From positions 45,305,521 to 45,369,520 of the forward strand of contig NC_073745.1 of NCBI RefSeq assembly GCF_029784135.1: a stretch of 64,000 nucleotides of DNA. Direction: 5' to 3'. Within the stretch, counting starts at the first letter, position 1; every line of letters starts with the position of its first letter. The notes under the pieces are model-generated. The model searched no databases, was not told where the DNA came from, and worked only from the letters and a program-made list of their open reading frames with translations. Both the position numbers and the translations under genes were made by a program. Below are positions 42,264-57,559 of the stretch, piece by piece. The stretch comes from Toxorhynchites rutilus septentrionalis (Eukaryota; Arthropoda; Insecta; Diptera; Culicidae).

Positions 42264-42706
42264 TATTATCGTCCCGAAGTGGGGAACGCAGTGTTACCAT
42301 TGACGGAGCGAAAAAAAAATTTATAAGGAGCTTTTCAATTTTTTGTCCGTGAGCGTTTAATCTGAAAGACCCTGTATAAGGTCACCTTAAGGGATAAAGT
42401 ATTGCTGTTGAAAATAGTCGTGATTATCCGGTTTATTGAGGTGTATTTTCAGTCGTTAAAAGTCCCTATAAATCCTAAAACTAGTTAAATAAATTTATAT
42501 AATTGATTGCGATACTCATCTGATATTACATTTCCTGCATCACACATTCGATGCAATCATTATGTTATCATTTTATATAGGTTTTTTGGAAGTCTCACGT
42601 AAGTATTTCTATGATACGCGTTAGAATATTTAAAAAGCAAGGTCAAGTTCATTTACCTTAATCGTTCAATCTAAATGCAATAAATTTATTTGACGCATAT
42701 GTATGA

Positions 42707-44419
<1,713 letters not shown>

Positions 44420-45650
44420 CATGTCAAACCGATATAGTGGTTCTCAGATTTTCGTGAAAAGTGGTAGTTTTGTTCTTTAAAATAACATTAGACCCGAATT
44501 TTGTATCATTACGGTGATCATTTCCATTTTAGGGATGCCCAAAAAATCAATTTCTTCCCATTTTTTTTCCTAAAATGACTTTTTTTTATAAATTCACAAC
44601 TTTTGAACTACTGTACCGATTCGGATGTTCTACATATCAATTTAAATAGGTTACCATTTCCATTTTAGAGTGGTCCTAAAGATCATTTTTTTTCTCAGTT
44701 TTTCCAAAAAATTACTTTCTTTGAAAACTCATGGCACTTGAACTACTGAACCGAATCATAAAATCAAAGCCAATTAGGTAGTCTTTTTTCATAAAATATT
44801 ATTCTTGCAGTTATTTTGGATTTTGGTCCTGTAATTATTTTTTGTGTTTTTTATAGCTTACATTGTCTCGGGGCTAAGGGCGCTATATTTTTTTATATTT
44901 TTTCTTGGAAGCTGATATTTTTTTAGATAGCGTATCCAAAATTCAGAGATGCGTTTTTATTTGTTCTTGAGTTATGACTTTTCAAACTTAACCGATGGTC
45001 CAATAAATCATTTTTCCCTTTTTCTAGAAATGCCTTTTTTTAAATTCATAACTTTTAAATTACCAGGCTGGTTCAAATGATCGATATACTAATTTGAATC
45101 CACATGAAATACATCATATGCGTAAAAATAGGATTCTAGTCGCATAGATGTAGTCCAGTCGCATAGGAATATTGAATGAAAACTGAAAACATGTCAAATT
45201 TGGAAAATCACTCGAAAACGAAAAATAACCTCTCTGATATTTGGATATGTTATGTAAAAAAGCTCAGCTTTCAAGAAAAAAAATATATAAAAAAAAGGTG
45301 ACCTGAGTTCCTAAACTATGTAAGCTATTAAAAACAATTACGATCTATAATTACGAAAACAAAACCTGTTTTTTTTCAAGTGAAATGTTTTTCAAACAAA
45401 ACTAGCTCATAGCAACAAGCTCATAGCATAGCTCAACTAGCAACTATCGATCATCTGAATCGGTGCAGTAGTTCAAAAGATCAAAAGGAAAAAAGGGGAA
45501 AAAGTTGATTTTTCTTACCACCGTAAAATGGAAAAAGGCCACCCTGATGAAAAAAATAAAAAAAAAACGGGTCTTGTATTTTACGATGAGGAATAAAACT
45601 ACCCAATTTCATGAAAATCTGACAATCACTATATCAGTTTGGCATGGAAT
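44420..45650. mobile_element. Long-TIR AT-rich element
   Basis: Left blocks CCGATATAGTGGTTCTCAGA, TTTCCATTTTA with GGGATG, and TTTTGAACTACTGTACCGAT are mirrored on the right in reverse complement (CTGATATAGTGATTGTCAGA, TTTCCATTTTACGGTGG, TTTTGAACTACTGCACCGAT). The inverted arms extend over about 200 bp with gaps. The interior repeats the same sentence-like blocks in both orientations. There is no transposase frame and the exact ends are uncertain. Confidence 0.6.
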
Positions 45651-46204
45651 TCAATTTTGTGCCCATTCTCACCCTCACTCAGTGTAAATAAGAGATTATT
45701 TTAAAAATATTGAATAGAAAATCGAATAGAAAATCGAATAGAAAAATAATTTTGATGTTCAAATTCAGTAATTACTTTTCTGGCAAGACATTAAAGAATC
45801 ATTCTATCCAATATTTACAATTTTAGTAGTTCTGTGTAATGCTGGGCATTAGATATTTTTCTGAGGTGTTATTTGATGGCAATTTACACATCACAAGCTT
45901 TGATGAATTATAAAATCAAAACTATTTGTACTACAGTTAAGTATGCATTGAAAGTTGTGGAAATATGTCTTCTATTAAACGGCTCACAGCTTTCAAAAAC
46001 ATTCGCAATATTTGTGATATTACTAATAGTAACTTTCTCAATGCTTAACCCAATTGCACCCCCATCGACGGTACTTCGAATCCTTTGCTTAACGCCAACT
46101 CAAAACTTTGTAGACGTCGATATCGTGAAGCCGGGAGAATAATTTTCTTGGAAACATAATTTCTAGTGATTTTTTGGTACATATATTGTTATATTTTTTT
46201 TTTT
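45651..46204. other. No recognisable feature
   Basis: AT-rich, with a triple ATAGAAAATCGA tandem at about 45,711-45,745. The short frame at 45,873-46,142 has no domain. Confidence 0.3.
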
Positions 46205-47369
<1,165 letters not shown>

Positions 47370-47500
47370 AGTATGTTTGAAATGTCAAATTTTGTTTTAA
47401 CATCCCAAATACGGTTTCAATGGTGATAGAAGCGCGGTTGTATCAGTGGAATGCTTGTCGAAGATCAAGAGGATTAAACTGATTTATCTACTTTACCATT
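47370..47500 (-). pseudogene. Possible PIF/Harbinger transposase C-terminal relic
   Basis: Minus-strand reading YNRASITIETVFGMLKQNLTF resembles the Harbinger nuclease block in which N-R-(x)-R…(I/V)E-xFG-LK carries the last catalytic acid (Glu). Upstream NPFNPLDLRQAFH precedes it in the same frame, followed by a stop. The rest is too broken to read and TIRs are not seen. It may be coincidental. Confidence 0.4.
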
Positions 47501-49985
47501 ATTGTGATAGATAGGATGTAACTATCATTGAGATTTTTAAAGATATTTCCATTCATGACAACGCTTGTTTGCATGATACGAATGTCGTGAATAAATATGT
47601 ATTAGGATACGCTGAAATGGGATGTTTTACAGTACCTTCTTCAGGTTGCTGGTGTATGTCAAGTGACCAATCAATCCACTCCAAAAAATAACTGATTTTT
47701 TTTTAATATCGATAAAATAGTGGCAATAAAATTTAACGAATCAGGGTATAAAAGAGTGTACTATCCAAATTGTTTTGCTTTGTTTTTTTATCTTGACCAA
47801 AAAACAGATGAAACGAAAGCGAGTATATTTACAACTTAGATGACATTTCAATTATTTTGGGAAAAAGATTTGTAAATTATTTTTCATTTGGTCAACACAT
47901 CTATTCAATCTCGAATGTAAAACTCTTATGACAACGACAGTTTCACATTAACCAGAGAAATACATTTTGCAATGTCCAATCGCGAACAGGAATTCACACA
48001 GCTTAAAAAATAATTTACAAATTATACCCACAACTCACCTTAAATATGCAATAATGCTTCCACCATCTTACCTATGCATTATTCATTATTCACTGCAAAG
48101 CCGTAAAAATTCAAATTGGAACATAATTTCACAACAGACAGGCAACACTCGAATGGATGCAAGAGAAAATAATCGTCTATTGAAACCTTCCTCTCGACAT
48201 TCCTATATTAAAATGCACACGCATTCGACAGCCACACGTCAGATTGAATTATGCAAACAGCAATTTTCTGCTACCCACCGGAATCCATCTCGCTTTGACA
48301 GATCGTGGATCGCCCAAGATCAGCATAAATAGGCGAGATGCCACCGGTTTTTTTTTTAATTCGAGATCTCTCCAGCTCAGGTGAAAACGAAAATAATAAA
48401 TATAACTCATGCCAGGTGGATAACCCAACGCGAAGCGATTATGGCTGTTAATCGTTTTTGATGTATTCATTTTTCAACTGTTGCTCGTTGCCATCAAGCG
48501 GCTCGAGGAATCAAATTTCACATGTCATACTTGCGGAAACGATAACTATCGCACACACTGCGAAGCCTCCGCTGGAACCGGATTTTGAGTTCCCTTACGG
48601 GGCCAACAAACGAACAATGACAAACCGTTTACTGGTGTGTGTTTGAGTTATTGATATTGTTAACTATTGCTCCGGCCAAACACCTCCATCCGGACATTAA
48701 CACAGATCAACGGTTACTTTAAAAAGTTACCCTCCCAATCGTTTGGAATATATATTGTTGATGTTTCAAACTGATAATTGGGATCAACCGAAACTGAGTG
48801 GGGCGCTACCTAGTTGGCTCACGGGTAATTGCTGAAATGACGTGTATAAAACGTAATTGGAATGATGTTTTCGTGCAAACATTTCGAGCCTCGGAGCTGG
48901 CAATCATCTCACTTACGTCACGAGTAAACGATTAACGAGATGATGATCATTATAAGGTGCAAAAGATGAAAACAGAAACATTTCAGGGATAAAACCGAAA
49001 AAATTAGAATTACACTACAAGCGAAAACGCATTCCTTCTCCAATTACTTCTAAAAATCATTCGACCACCGGCCCCTCTAAGTGACTACACAAAATTCCGC
49101 CAACCCAATACCCGTAACCGTAAGGTGACTTGGAAAATTTTGCCATTAAGTTCCATCACAGTACCAAAAGTGGCCCCAGAAGTCCATCATTATGGAAGCT
49201 TACCCATTTTAGGAATTTCTCCATTCCCAATTTGTTTGATGTTGTTCAGAGGAGTCAAAAAGGAGTGCGCTAACTGAAAAACGCTACACACGCACAGCCG
49301 GCTTCTTCGGTCTATGTTTATTTTGATAAAAAAAAGTTAAACGTTTTTGTATTTCTTCTTAGCGCTGCGCTCTCCCTCCCTCGCGCTCCTTCTCATCCAA
49401 TGCTGCAAGGTTGGCTCTGTAGCGCGTTCAGAGACGGGCAGGTCCGACAAATTCTCCTGTATACACAAAATATTATTTATCGTTTGATCTCTGCCGAATC
49501 CCCCCCCCCCCTTCAAAATCTCGATGGCAGCGGAGAATGAAGAGATGTCGAACGGATCGCGTGTAACGCTTTTATCGCTAACGCCACGATTGGTTCGCCC
49601 GTCGATTGTCGAATCGCTTCATCTGCTGTTACCATTTCGGGCATCGATTCCAGATCGATCCACCCGGAAGGGTGATAACTGGTTGCGCCAGGATTCGACT
49701 GGCCTTTTCAAATAGTGTTTTCATATTCAAGTGCTTTTCAAGTGTTTTTTTTTTAAATAAGAGCTCAGAAAAAATGCTGATGTAAGTTGACAGTTTAAGT
49801 CAGAATTCTTTAACGTTCGTTCAACATGCAAGTGTGAGGGGTATAATAAAAGTCTACAAGCTGAACATACATAAAAAAAAATAAAATGAAAGATTAACTC
49901 GGCTTTTTCTAGATAGACTGCATGGATGTTTGAATCAATCAATTGAAAGTATATCTTTGCATTTATTATTGTAAATTACATTTTT
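47501..49985. other. TE-poor stretch, no recognisable gene
   Basis: Frames at 47,967-48,332 and 49,524-49,715 (plus) have no domains. 48,400-49,700 is GC-richer, with a CT-rich block at 49,365-49,395 and a C11 run at about 49,500. It could be host non-coding DNA; no promoter or splice structure is clear. Confidence 0.3.
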
Positions 49986-51010
49986 GACGTAGAACTACGT
50001 CTTTCAGGAAGGGAGCCAAATCAGAAAACAGGTCACGTTTTTATGAAATAAAGTTAACGTTAATAACTATTTTCACTGTGAACGAATTCTCATGATTTGC
50101 ATACCAATAGAAACGTAAATTCCCTAAGATTTGTTTGGTATGTATTTTATTCAAATTCGCTAATCTCTAAACGGGTTTAAATTCATGAAAACTGGAAGAA
50201 CCCATACATTTGTTCTGTCCGTATTTCGAATGCTTGTAACTCAGACATTTCTTAATAGATCGGAAAGATGTTTGCTTCATTTGATAGGAAATATTTCTAC
50301 GCGTCTATCACAATTATTAAAATTCAATTGTTCATGAGATGCACAATTGAATAACTGTAAAATCGTTATCTAAACGCCCTAACTGCCAAGTTTTGATTGG
50401 CCACGGTATCCCCAACACAGGCTTCAAAATCGATGTACCTGTCGAAGTCCGCTTTGAAAATATACATGCAAGTCGGGGGTATTTTTGTTCCCACCGAGCT
50501 GTGTTTCCCTAACACGGACTTTAAAATTAATGTGCCTGGGGGAATCCGCTTTGCAAATAAATTCAAGTCGGGGGTATTTTTTGTTGTTGAGTACATTTGT
50601 ACTCGCTTGTCGTTGTGCAGATCAGAATATGTTTGCCTAAAACGTACTTTTAAACTGAGAAGCCTAGGAAAATCATCACTTCAGATACTAGAGGTGAATG
50701 AACTTTCGCGGGTCGAGAACTACGTAGACATGAGTTGTGCTATAATTTCAGAGGGAAATGTAAAATACAATGATCGTTTCACAATTCTTCCGTTAATATA
50801 TTTTGGTAGTCCTAGGCATCGTATCAAACGTAAAAGGACGTTCATCATATTTATTTGTAACGAACAACATAATCTATTGCAAAAATTTCGATGCATTCTA
50901 AAATAATATTCGTGGTAAACAAGTGGTAAACAAGATTGCACAATATAATTCCGTAGTTCTACTTCGAAAATATGCGGTCGTGTCATATATACAACCCCTT
51001 ACAATTTTTT
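49986..51010 (+). repeat. Family P copy A (tandem with copy B)
   Basis: Starts with the near-palindrome GACGTAGAACTACGTC plus TTTCAGGAAGGG and ends with CGTAGTTCTACTTCGAAAAT, ATGCGGTCGTGTC and ACAACCCCTTACAATTTTTT. It carries two ~90-bp internal units (50,410-50,575) and then a ~300-bp segment open in one frame. The next copy starts at the base after its T-run. The near-palindromic ends act as terminal inverted repeats. The 169-residue frame at 50,397-50,906 is probably not a gene (see findings). Confidence 0.8.
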
Positions 51011-52165
51011 GTCGTAGAACTACGTCTTTCAGGAAGGGTACCAAACCAGAAACAGGCCACGTTTTTATGAAATAAAGTTAACGTTAATAACTATTTTCAC
51101 TGTGCACGAATGCTCATGATTTGCATAACAATCGAATCGGAAATTCTCTAAGATTTGTTTGATATGCTATACATTAAAATTCGCTGATCTCTAAACGGTT
51201 TAAATTCATGAAAACTGGAAGAACTTCCTTTTTCCCATACAATTGTTCTGTCGATTTGTGTGCTAACCCTACCCGTATTTCGAATGCTTATAACTCGAAC
51301 ATTTCTTAATAGATCGGAAAGATTTTTTTATCAATTGATAGGAAATATTTCTACGCGTCTATCACAATTAATAAAATGTTATTTTTCATGAGATGAACAA
51401 TTGAATGTCTGTAGAATGTCACGCGTTATCTAAACGACCTAACTGTCAAGTTTTGATTGGCCCGATTTACGGTTTCCCCAATACAGACTTCAAAATCGAT
51501 GTACTTGTGGAAATCCGCTTTGCAAATATACATGCAAGTCAGGGGTATTTTTGTTCCCACCGAACTGTGCTTCCCTAACACGGACTTCTAAATCGATGTG
51601 CCTGGGGGAATCCGCTTTGTCCAAACATGCAAGTCGGGGGTATTGTTTTCCCACTGAGCTGTATTTCCCTAACAGAGACTTCTTAATTAATGTGCCTGAG
51701 GAATCCGCTTTGAAAATACATGCAGGTCGGGGGTATTTTTTGGTTTTGAGTACTTTTGTATTCGCTTGTAGTTGTGCAGACCAAAATATGTTTCCCTAAG
51801 ACGTTCTTTTAAACTGAGAAGATTGGGAAAATCGTCATTTCAGATACTAGAGGTGAATGATCTTTCGCGGTTCGAGAACTACGTAAACATGAGATGTGCA
51901 ATAATTTCAGAGGGAAATGTAAAATATAATGATCGTTTGACAATTCTTCCGTTGACATATTTTGGTAGTCCTAGGTATCATATCAAACGTAAAAGGATGT
52001 TCATCAAATTTATTTATAACGAAGAACATAATCTATTACAAAAATTTCGATGCATTCTAAAATAATATTCGAAGTGGTAAACTAGTGGATTGCATAATGT
52101 TATTGCGTAGTTCTACGTCGAAAATATGCGGTCGTGTCCTAGATACAACCCATTAGAATTTTGTG
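51011..52165 (+). repeat. Family P copy B (tandem with copy A)
   Basis: Starts GTCGTAGAACTACGTCTTTC and ends GCGTAGTTCTACGTCGAAAA, ATGCGGTCGTGTC, ACAACCCATTAG. It follows copy A closely (shared CACGTTTTTATGAAATAAAG, TTAACGTTAATAACTATTTT, CTAAACGG blocks) but has three internal units instead of two. Head-to-tail arrangement with copy A suggests unequal exchange or insertion of one copy into the end of another. Confidence 0.8.
51470..51745 (+). repeat. Three tandem ~90-bp units inside family P copy B
   Basis: Each unit has TTCCC(C/T)AA(C/T)A(C/G)(A/G)GACTTC, AAT(C/T)(G/A)ATGT(G/A)C, GGAATCCGCTTTG, ACATGC(A/A)(A/G)GTC and GGGGTAT blocks. Copy A has two units (50,410-50,575), the 57.6-kb copy two diverged units (58,945-59,125) and the 26.8-kb copy about one (27,465-27,560). 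Unit number varies between copies. Confidence 0.8.
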
Positions 52166-53387
52166 AAATATGATGATGAAGTATTTCATGAATGAAGTAC
52201 ATTTAAATCTATCTATATGTAATTGATACTAAATGAACTTAAATTTATTTGAACTTTTTTACAAGTTAGCTAAATCTAATACCTCAACTTGTCAAAATGC
52301 TACCTAAATTAAGGAAATTGGTATTTTCTAGGCTATAGGCAAATGAACTGAAATGTTCAAAGCCACTATTAATCAAAAACTGAACTAAAACTATTCTAGA
52401 TGCGAGTGAACTTTATAGTTTGAATCGTCTAAAATAGAAAAAAAAATCCATCAGGGAAGAGAAGGGATGTTAGTATGATATTCGCGGCCAGAAGGATCGC
52501 CCCTATAGCGATTATTATGTAAGAGATAGTTGTTATTGGGGAGAGGTATGAATCAGGATTCACTGGATTCATCTGGATTCACTAAACGCGAGCTATCGAC
52601 CACTCGACGAAAAGACATTCCTAAAATCATATGGGTCGCAACACGCGGAATTCATTATCTTTGGGTAGTCTGGAAAAGAAAACCTGTAAAATAAATCGGA
52701 CTATAAATTGAAAAAAAAATCCAGACCAGGGAATTGAGAGAAGTCACATAATACATAAGTTTAGTCGTTCATAATACAGATTGTTTTCTAAAGAAACTGA
52801 TTTTAACTTTCTGTTGTTTGGCTTCTATATTTTGTGTTGCGTTTCGATCAGGAACTGTTTGAACTGTGAATGTATTCAGGGCTGCACTGGCTTTCATTCC
52901 GAACTGTTAAATCCTTTTATGCGACCCGAACCAGCTATCTGGTTAACATTTAAGTTATCATTTCGTTGACATTTGGCTACTAATTGCTAACATATTGATA
53001 AATGTCATATGAGAGATTGCCAGAAACTCTCTAACGAACAAATCTCTTCAATCCGTTCTCAATTATATTTGTCAAGATAGAGCCGTTTAAAGTTTTGATG
53101 ATTATGATTCGCGTTAACTACATTGAGCTTTGTATTCCGAATTTGGTGAACGACAATGAATTTTCATATGGAATGAACACACTTTTAAAATAAAAATTAT
53201 GAATGAAAATAAACTTTTCCCAATCAAATAAGCATTCTATGTAAATGAAGATAACTTTTTTCTGCAATTGGTGAATTAATCCTCTACGAAAATTTATCTT
53301 AAAATGATTTTGTATTATACTGGTGAGATTAAGTGGGAATAATACAAAATTTAGAGAAATTAGAGTCAGGACAATTTTCATAACATC
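52166..53387. other. Repeat fragment and unassigned sequence
   Basis: 52,450-52,640 repeats the 2,060-2,280 block of the 1.4-kb TIR element (GATGTTAGTATGATA, CCCCTATAGCG, GAGCTATCGACCACTCGACG). The rest shows no ends and no convincing frame. Confidence 0.45.
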
Positions 53388-53391
53388 TTAA

Positions 53392-53629
53392 CACATTAAG
53401 GACCGCACGTTTCGGGGCAAACTTGTACGCTTCATTTGTTCGGCTTCCACGAATGAGATCGTTTCCTTCGGTGTGGATGAGACGAAGGCGAGCCATCGGT
53501 AGGCCTTGTTAGATTCTTGGCAGACCAAGGATTTAACCATCAAGTGTAAAAAACACGGGTTATTTCGTGATCCATCCGTAACAGACGGAATGCGAAACAC
53601 GAGAAAACTCGTGAGCAGTCGTTAATATG
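53392..53629. mobile_element. TTAA-flanked MITE (piggyBac-like signature)
   Basis: TTAA at 53,388-53,391 and 53,630-53,633. Ends CACATTAAGGACCGCACG and (reverse complement) CATATTAACGACTGCTCACG are imperfect inverted repeats. At 238 bp it has no coding role; the 70-residue antisense frame is incidental. Confidence 0.7.
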
Positions 53630-53633
53630 TTAA

Positions 53634-55610
53634 GCAACATCAACTACTGAAAGTATTGCTATAGCACAGCATGAAACAGTACCAATCCAACGGAATTAGA
53701 AAATATTCATATATATTATAAATCACAGAAATCCACAAAATCATGTTATTATTGAGGGGTTCAGAATGAAAGGGGTGTAGATAGATAGGACAGGACCTCA
53801 TCTATCGGATTCTATAGCAAACTCAAATTGGAACGTTTTTGCAGTTGAGTTATTAACTCAAGAAAAAGTTGATGAAGAGAAATCGATCAATTCACTTACA
53901 ACCCTTGCATTCTAAGCCCCTCATTTATTAAAAATTTTAAATTTTTTTAACTGTGTTAACTTCAAAATCCGGACACGTTTTTAATCATGATTCAAATTCC
54001 GAACACTTTGTTTCAAATGTCCAGAGCAGCATTTCTTTGAGAAAAATTATTGGGTACATAAAATGGATTTGATGCAAGTTTTGGAATATTTTATGAACAA
54101 ATTTTTATCTTGGTGTGTATAGATGAAGTGGACAAAAATATCGAGAAGAAATAAAAAATCGATTTCTTTCTGTTTTTTTCCAAAGGTTGCGTGGACTACC
54201 ACAAATTTTCACAACTAATTCAAATTGAATTATCCTTATAAGCCAGCTTCCATTTGATTCCTACAACGTTCCTGTAGAATCTTTCAAACACAGATATTTT
54301 CGTTTGAATCAAAAATGTCCCCTTTTTTGATGATTTATTGTTTAATAAATAATGATCGCATCGCAAATCGAAAGGCAGGTTTTTGGCATTTTTAGAAGTA
54401 GATGTAATTTAGAGGATCGACTCAGGGCTAACTTCCCTTTTGCTGATGAAGGGTCGCGAGATTGAAGTAAGCGAACGCACGAAAATACTCTCTCCTGCCT
54501 GAAGGAGGCCTGTTGAAGGTTCACTGGCCGAAGCGATAATATATAATAAAGCAAAAAATTTGTTACAACAATCGTGGATGACATTTTATAATCACCCAAG
54601 GCAATTACGGTTCGTGTATTACATAACCTGAGCGCTTTACCTGAAATTCGTTACCTGTTTTACCCGAAGAAAAAAATCAAGCTTCTGATCTGTTTTTATT
54701 CCAGTGAAACATTGAAAAACATTTTTTTTGCGAAACGTTATGACATAGTAATTTGAACTGCAAAAAAAATAGATTTCCGTTTTGGAAAACATTAGTTTCC
54801 ACAGATATGAGTGAAGTTCCTCTTAACATGTCTGTAAACCCCCCAGTTTATTTATATAAAAATAGTGGCTCGCCGCTACATGAGTTGCTCGTTGATACTA
54901 TGAATGGGAGAGCAGAAAAATGCACATAATAAATATATGGGAAAATGAGAGTGCTCGTCGATTGAAACCATTTACGGACAAGAGTAAAGTTCGCAGCAAA
55001 AAAGTGATTAAATTTTGAACTATTTCATAAAAACGTGACGTGTTTTTTTATTGGTCTCGGTGTTTGTTCTACGTCCAAAACTATAAGCATATTGCTCTGC
55101 ACCATCAAACGGAATCATAATGCGAAGTAAAAGTGGAAGCATTCCGTATAAAAAAAACTAATTAAAAAATTGCAGGAGAATTTATGCCATGATATATCGG
55201 AAAATTTCAATCTGAGAATATCCTTGTCCCATTGATCGGGAATTGTACCCTACATCTACAAAGTGATTAAGAGTAACGATCACCGATTTTCAAAACTGGC
55301 ATATTATGTTTGACGATAAGCCCTAAACCATGGGAGCCACAAACATTCGTGCTAACTGTAAACTTTTTCAAGATTCCTAATCACGGTCTACTAATGGGAT
55401 CATTTTGAGCTCAGAATGTATAATAACGTCGTGAGGGTTTAAGACAAAAGCACAGAAAACAACACTCCAACTGTCTGGTTTTGAGAAGATTGTTGTTTTC
55501 AGAAAGACAACGATCAAATGCATTTTGGTTTCTCAGATATTGTTATGAATACTTCCATTTCGTACTCGACAGTTAAAACTGAAATGGAATAAATCAAGAA
55601 ATTGTTAACA
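53634..55610. other. Mostly unassigned; small family T shard
   Basis: 53,960-54,030 contains AATCCGGACACG and GATTCAAATTCCGAACACTT, remnants of family T. The remainder is AT-rich with no gene or TE ends that I can support. Confidence 0.35.
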
Positions 55611-55723
55611 ACCTTCAGTTTGAATATCGGATTGCAAGAATCACAGCCTATTTTCAACGATCGCTGTGACCGATCGTTGAAAATAGGCTGTGATTCTTGC
55701 AATCCGATATTCAAACTGAAGGT
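55611..55723. repeat. Perfect 53-bp inverted repeat with 7-nt spacer
   Basis: 55,611-55,663 and 55,671-55,723 are exact reverse complements with no mismatch; the spacer is CTGTGAC. The arm core is GGATTGCAAGAATCACAGCC. It ends 41 bp before the Helitron 5' terminus. As RNA it would fold into an unbroken 53-bp hairpin. Confidence 0.97.
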
Positions 55724-55764
55724 GGAAATACAACATATAAATATTCAGAATAAGCAAATTAATC

Positions 55765-57133
55765 TCTATATATATAAAAAATCTCGTGTCACGATGTTCG
55801 TGGTCGAACTCCTCCGAAATGGCTCGACCGATTTTCATGAAATTATGCACAAAAACTTGGTAGGCTCGAGAATAGGATGTAAACTATATATGGGATCGCT
55901 AAGGTACCGAATTTTTGAATAAAAATAATGACTATTACAATTCTACATATCATACATGCTCGGATTACAAGGTGATAATCACGTTATTTTCATCAGTCTT
56001 AATGAAACACCGACTGGAGAACACGTGTATACATTTCATGTGTATGTTGTTGAGAACATTACTGGAGTAATGGTAGGCGACTGCACAGCGACGCGAGAAA
56101 TTGTTATTCGAAGAAGAAACAATAATCTGGAGTTCATCGTTGATATACACCGTTCAAACGACGATCTCCATCTTCTTTTTCAATGGTACTGACGTTCCTA
56201 ATGTTCCTAACGTTCACCATCTCAACGTAGAATTACATGTGAACGATAAAGAGGTAGAGAGCGAACGACTGTGATTCTAGACAATCAGAAGCGGTGTGAG
56301 GAAAAATACACTCACTTGCGAGACGCTAACATGGGCAACGCCGACACAGCCTTTGCTATTGCCAGACCTGAACGCGTGCATTGTCATGATATTACAGCGC
56401 ATGTGTTCAAACAAAACAATGAATGAAATGAAGAATGAGCTTCATTGCAATATTACACGTATTCGTTCCCACACGTAGCCGGATGTATTCGGTTGGATGA
56501 CGAAAGCGAGAATTACCTCATATGCACATTTTTAATTTGGATAGTCGACAAAATACGCCCTGAGGAAATCAATAGTGTAATTTCCTCAGAAAGTCCAGAT
56601 ACGTCTATTGATCAACTACTCAGCCGTATTCTGAAATCCGATCGGGTCAAAATTACTCGAATCGATTATATCAACAATATCGCATTCTGTCACCCGTTCG
56701 ACTTCGACGGATTGTGCAGATGTGGCAACCTTCGAACGCAATGCGATATAGACGTCATTGAGCTTCGTGTTTCATTTCTGTGAAGCGTAAATTGTTTTCG
56801 ATTTTCGAGTGAAATAAACACGCTTTGAAAACAAAAATTATAAAGGAAATTTGGGTCTGTTATGCGTTCAAGAGAACAAACATGTTAGATCCGTTGATGA
56901 AATACATCGAATTAACAGAAGGAATGGTTTGTGTTTTTTTCTTAAATTTTTATCGGTAATAATCACTTTATTCCTCGGTATGTCAAACTCAAGTATGAAC
57001 GCAAGAGTCACGAACGTTTAATTTTCAAAACATGTAAACACACTTACAATACATTAGTTACTTTTTATTTAACAACCAACATATTCACTAAAAATATTTT
57101 TTATGTCAGAACGACGTTTGCCGGGTCAGCTAG
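55765..57133 (+). mobile_element. Helitron with both termini, internally deleted
   Basis: 5' end TCTATATATATAAAAAATCT with CTCGTGTCACGATG; 3' end GTTTGCCGGGTCAGCTAG at 57,116-57,133, the canonical CTAG close, followed by T. Length about 1.37 kb. It retains pieces of the Rep protein gene but not the helicase. A 20-30 bp subterminal hairpin is not obvious by eye. The same 5' end opens the interrupted copy at 4,661. Confidence 0.88.
55956..56783 (+). pseudogene. Helitron Rep/helicase protein fragments
   Basis: First fragment (55,956-56,192): LQGDNHVIFISLNETPTGEH, VMVGDCTATREIVIRRRNNN and VDIHRSNDDLHLLFQWY. This matches the N-terminal block of insect Helitron proteins (GEH-RRFN, IVGE…RDI-L-RR, THR-YDALQYP). 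Second fragment (56,445-56,783): LIWIVDKIRPEEINSVISSE and SPDTSIDQLLSRILKSDRVK, matching the Rep segment W-DKIRP-QI-EIISAEIPD. The HUH and tyrosine motifs and the helicase are lost. Stops and deletions separate the two fragments. Confidence 0.75.
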
Positions 57134-57559
57134 TAATTAATAGAAAAAAAAAATATTTACAAAAAAAAACGTCTCTAAATGTTTCAACACTTTCAATTGG
57201 CTGCAAAATTTCAATTTGTTGAGATTGTTCTAGTACCATAGTACTAGTTTTTGTTTCGTAGTTTAAGCCATGTTCATCAATAGAGAAAAGTCTCTGTTAG
57301 TAGAACAATTCGAATAGCTGTTCGCTAAAAATATTGAAAGAAATGATAAATGTTAGAATATAAATATTGAAAATATAAAATAAAACATTGCTTCGTTCTG
57401 TCCCGTACTTCGGTTTGGAATTTTTTTCATCAATCAGTCGGAGATAGATTTTTTGTACCCCTCATGTAGTCGCGCTCAAAATCATAACTATTGATATTTA
57501 TTTGGTATTTATTTAAAGAAAAGGATATAATTCAATGAAAAAACCCCTGAACATATTTT
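57134..57559. other. No recognisable feature
   Basis: AT-rich flank between the Helitron and family P copy C; nothing assigned. Confidence 0.3.

Larger units (their letters stand above)
40682..42374. mobile_element. TA-flanked TIR element, host of a DD37E insertion
   Basis: CAGGGTCTTTCAGATTAAAC at 40,682 and the same sequence in reverse complement at the right end (to 42,374) continue identically through GCTCACG. TA flanks lie at 40,680-40,681 and 42,375-42,376. Without the inner element it is about 0.38 kb with no coding frame, so a Tc1/mariner-type MITE. Confidence 0.88.

Noticed and set aside
50397..50906. 169-residue frame as a host or transposon gene
   Set aside because: It runs across internal tandem units of a repeat, its N-terminus is repeat sequence, and copy-to-copy changes look neutral.
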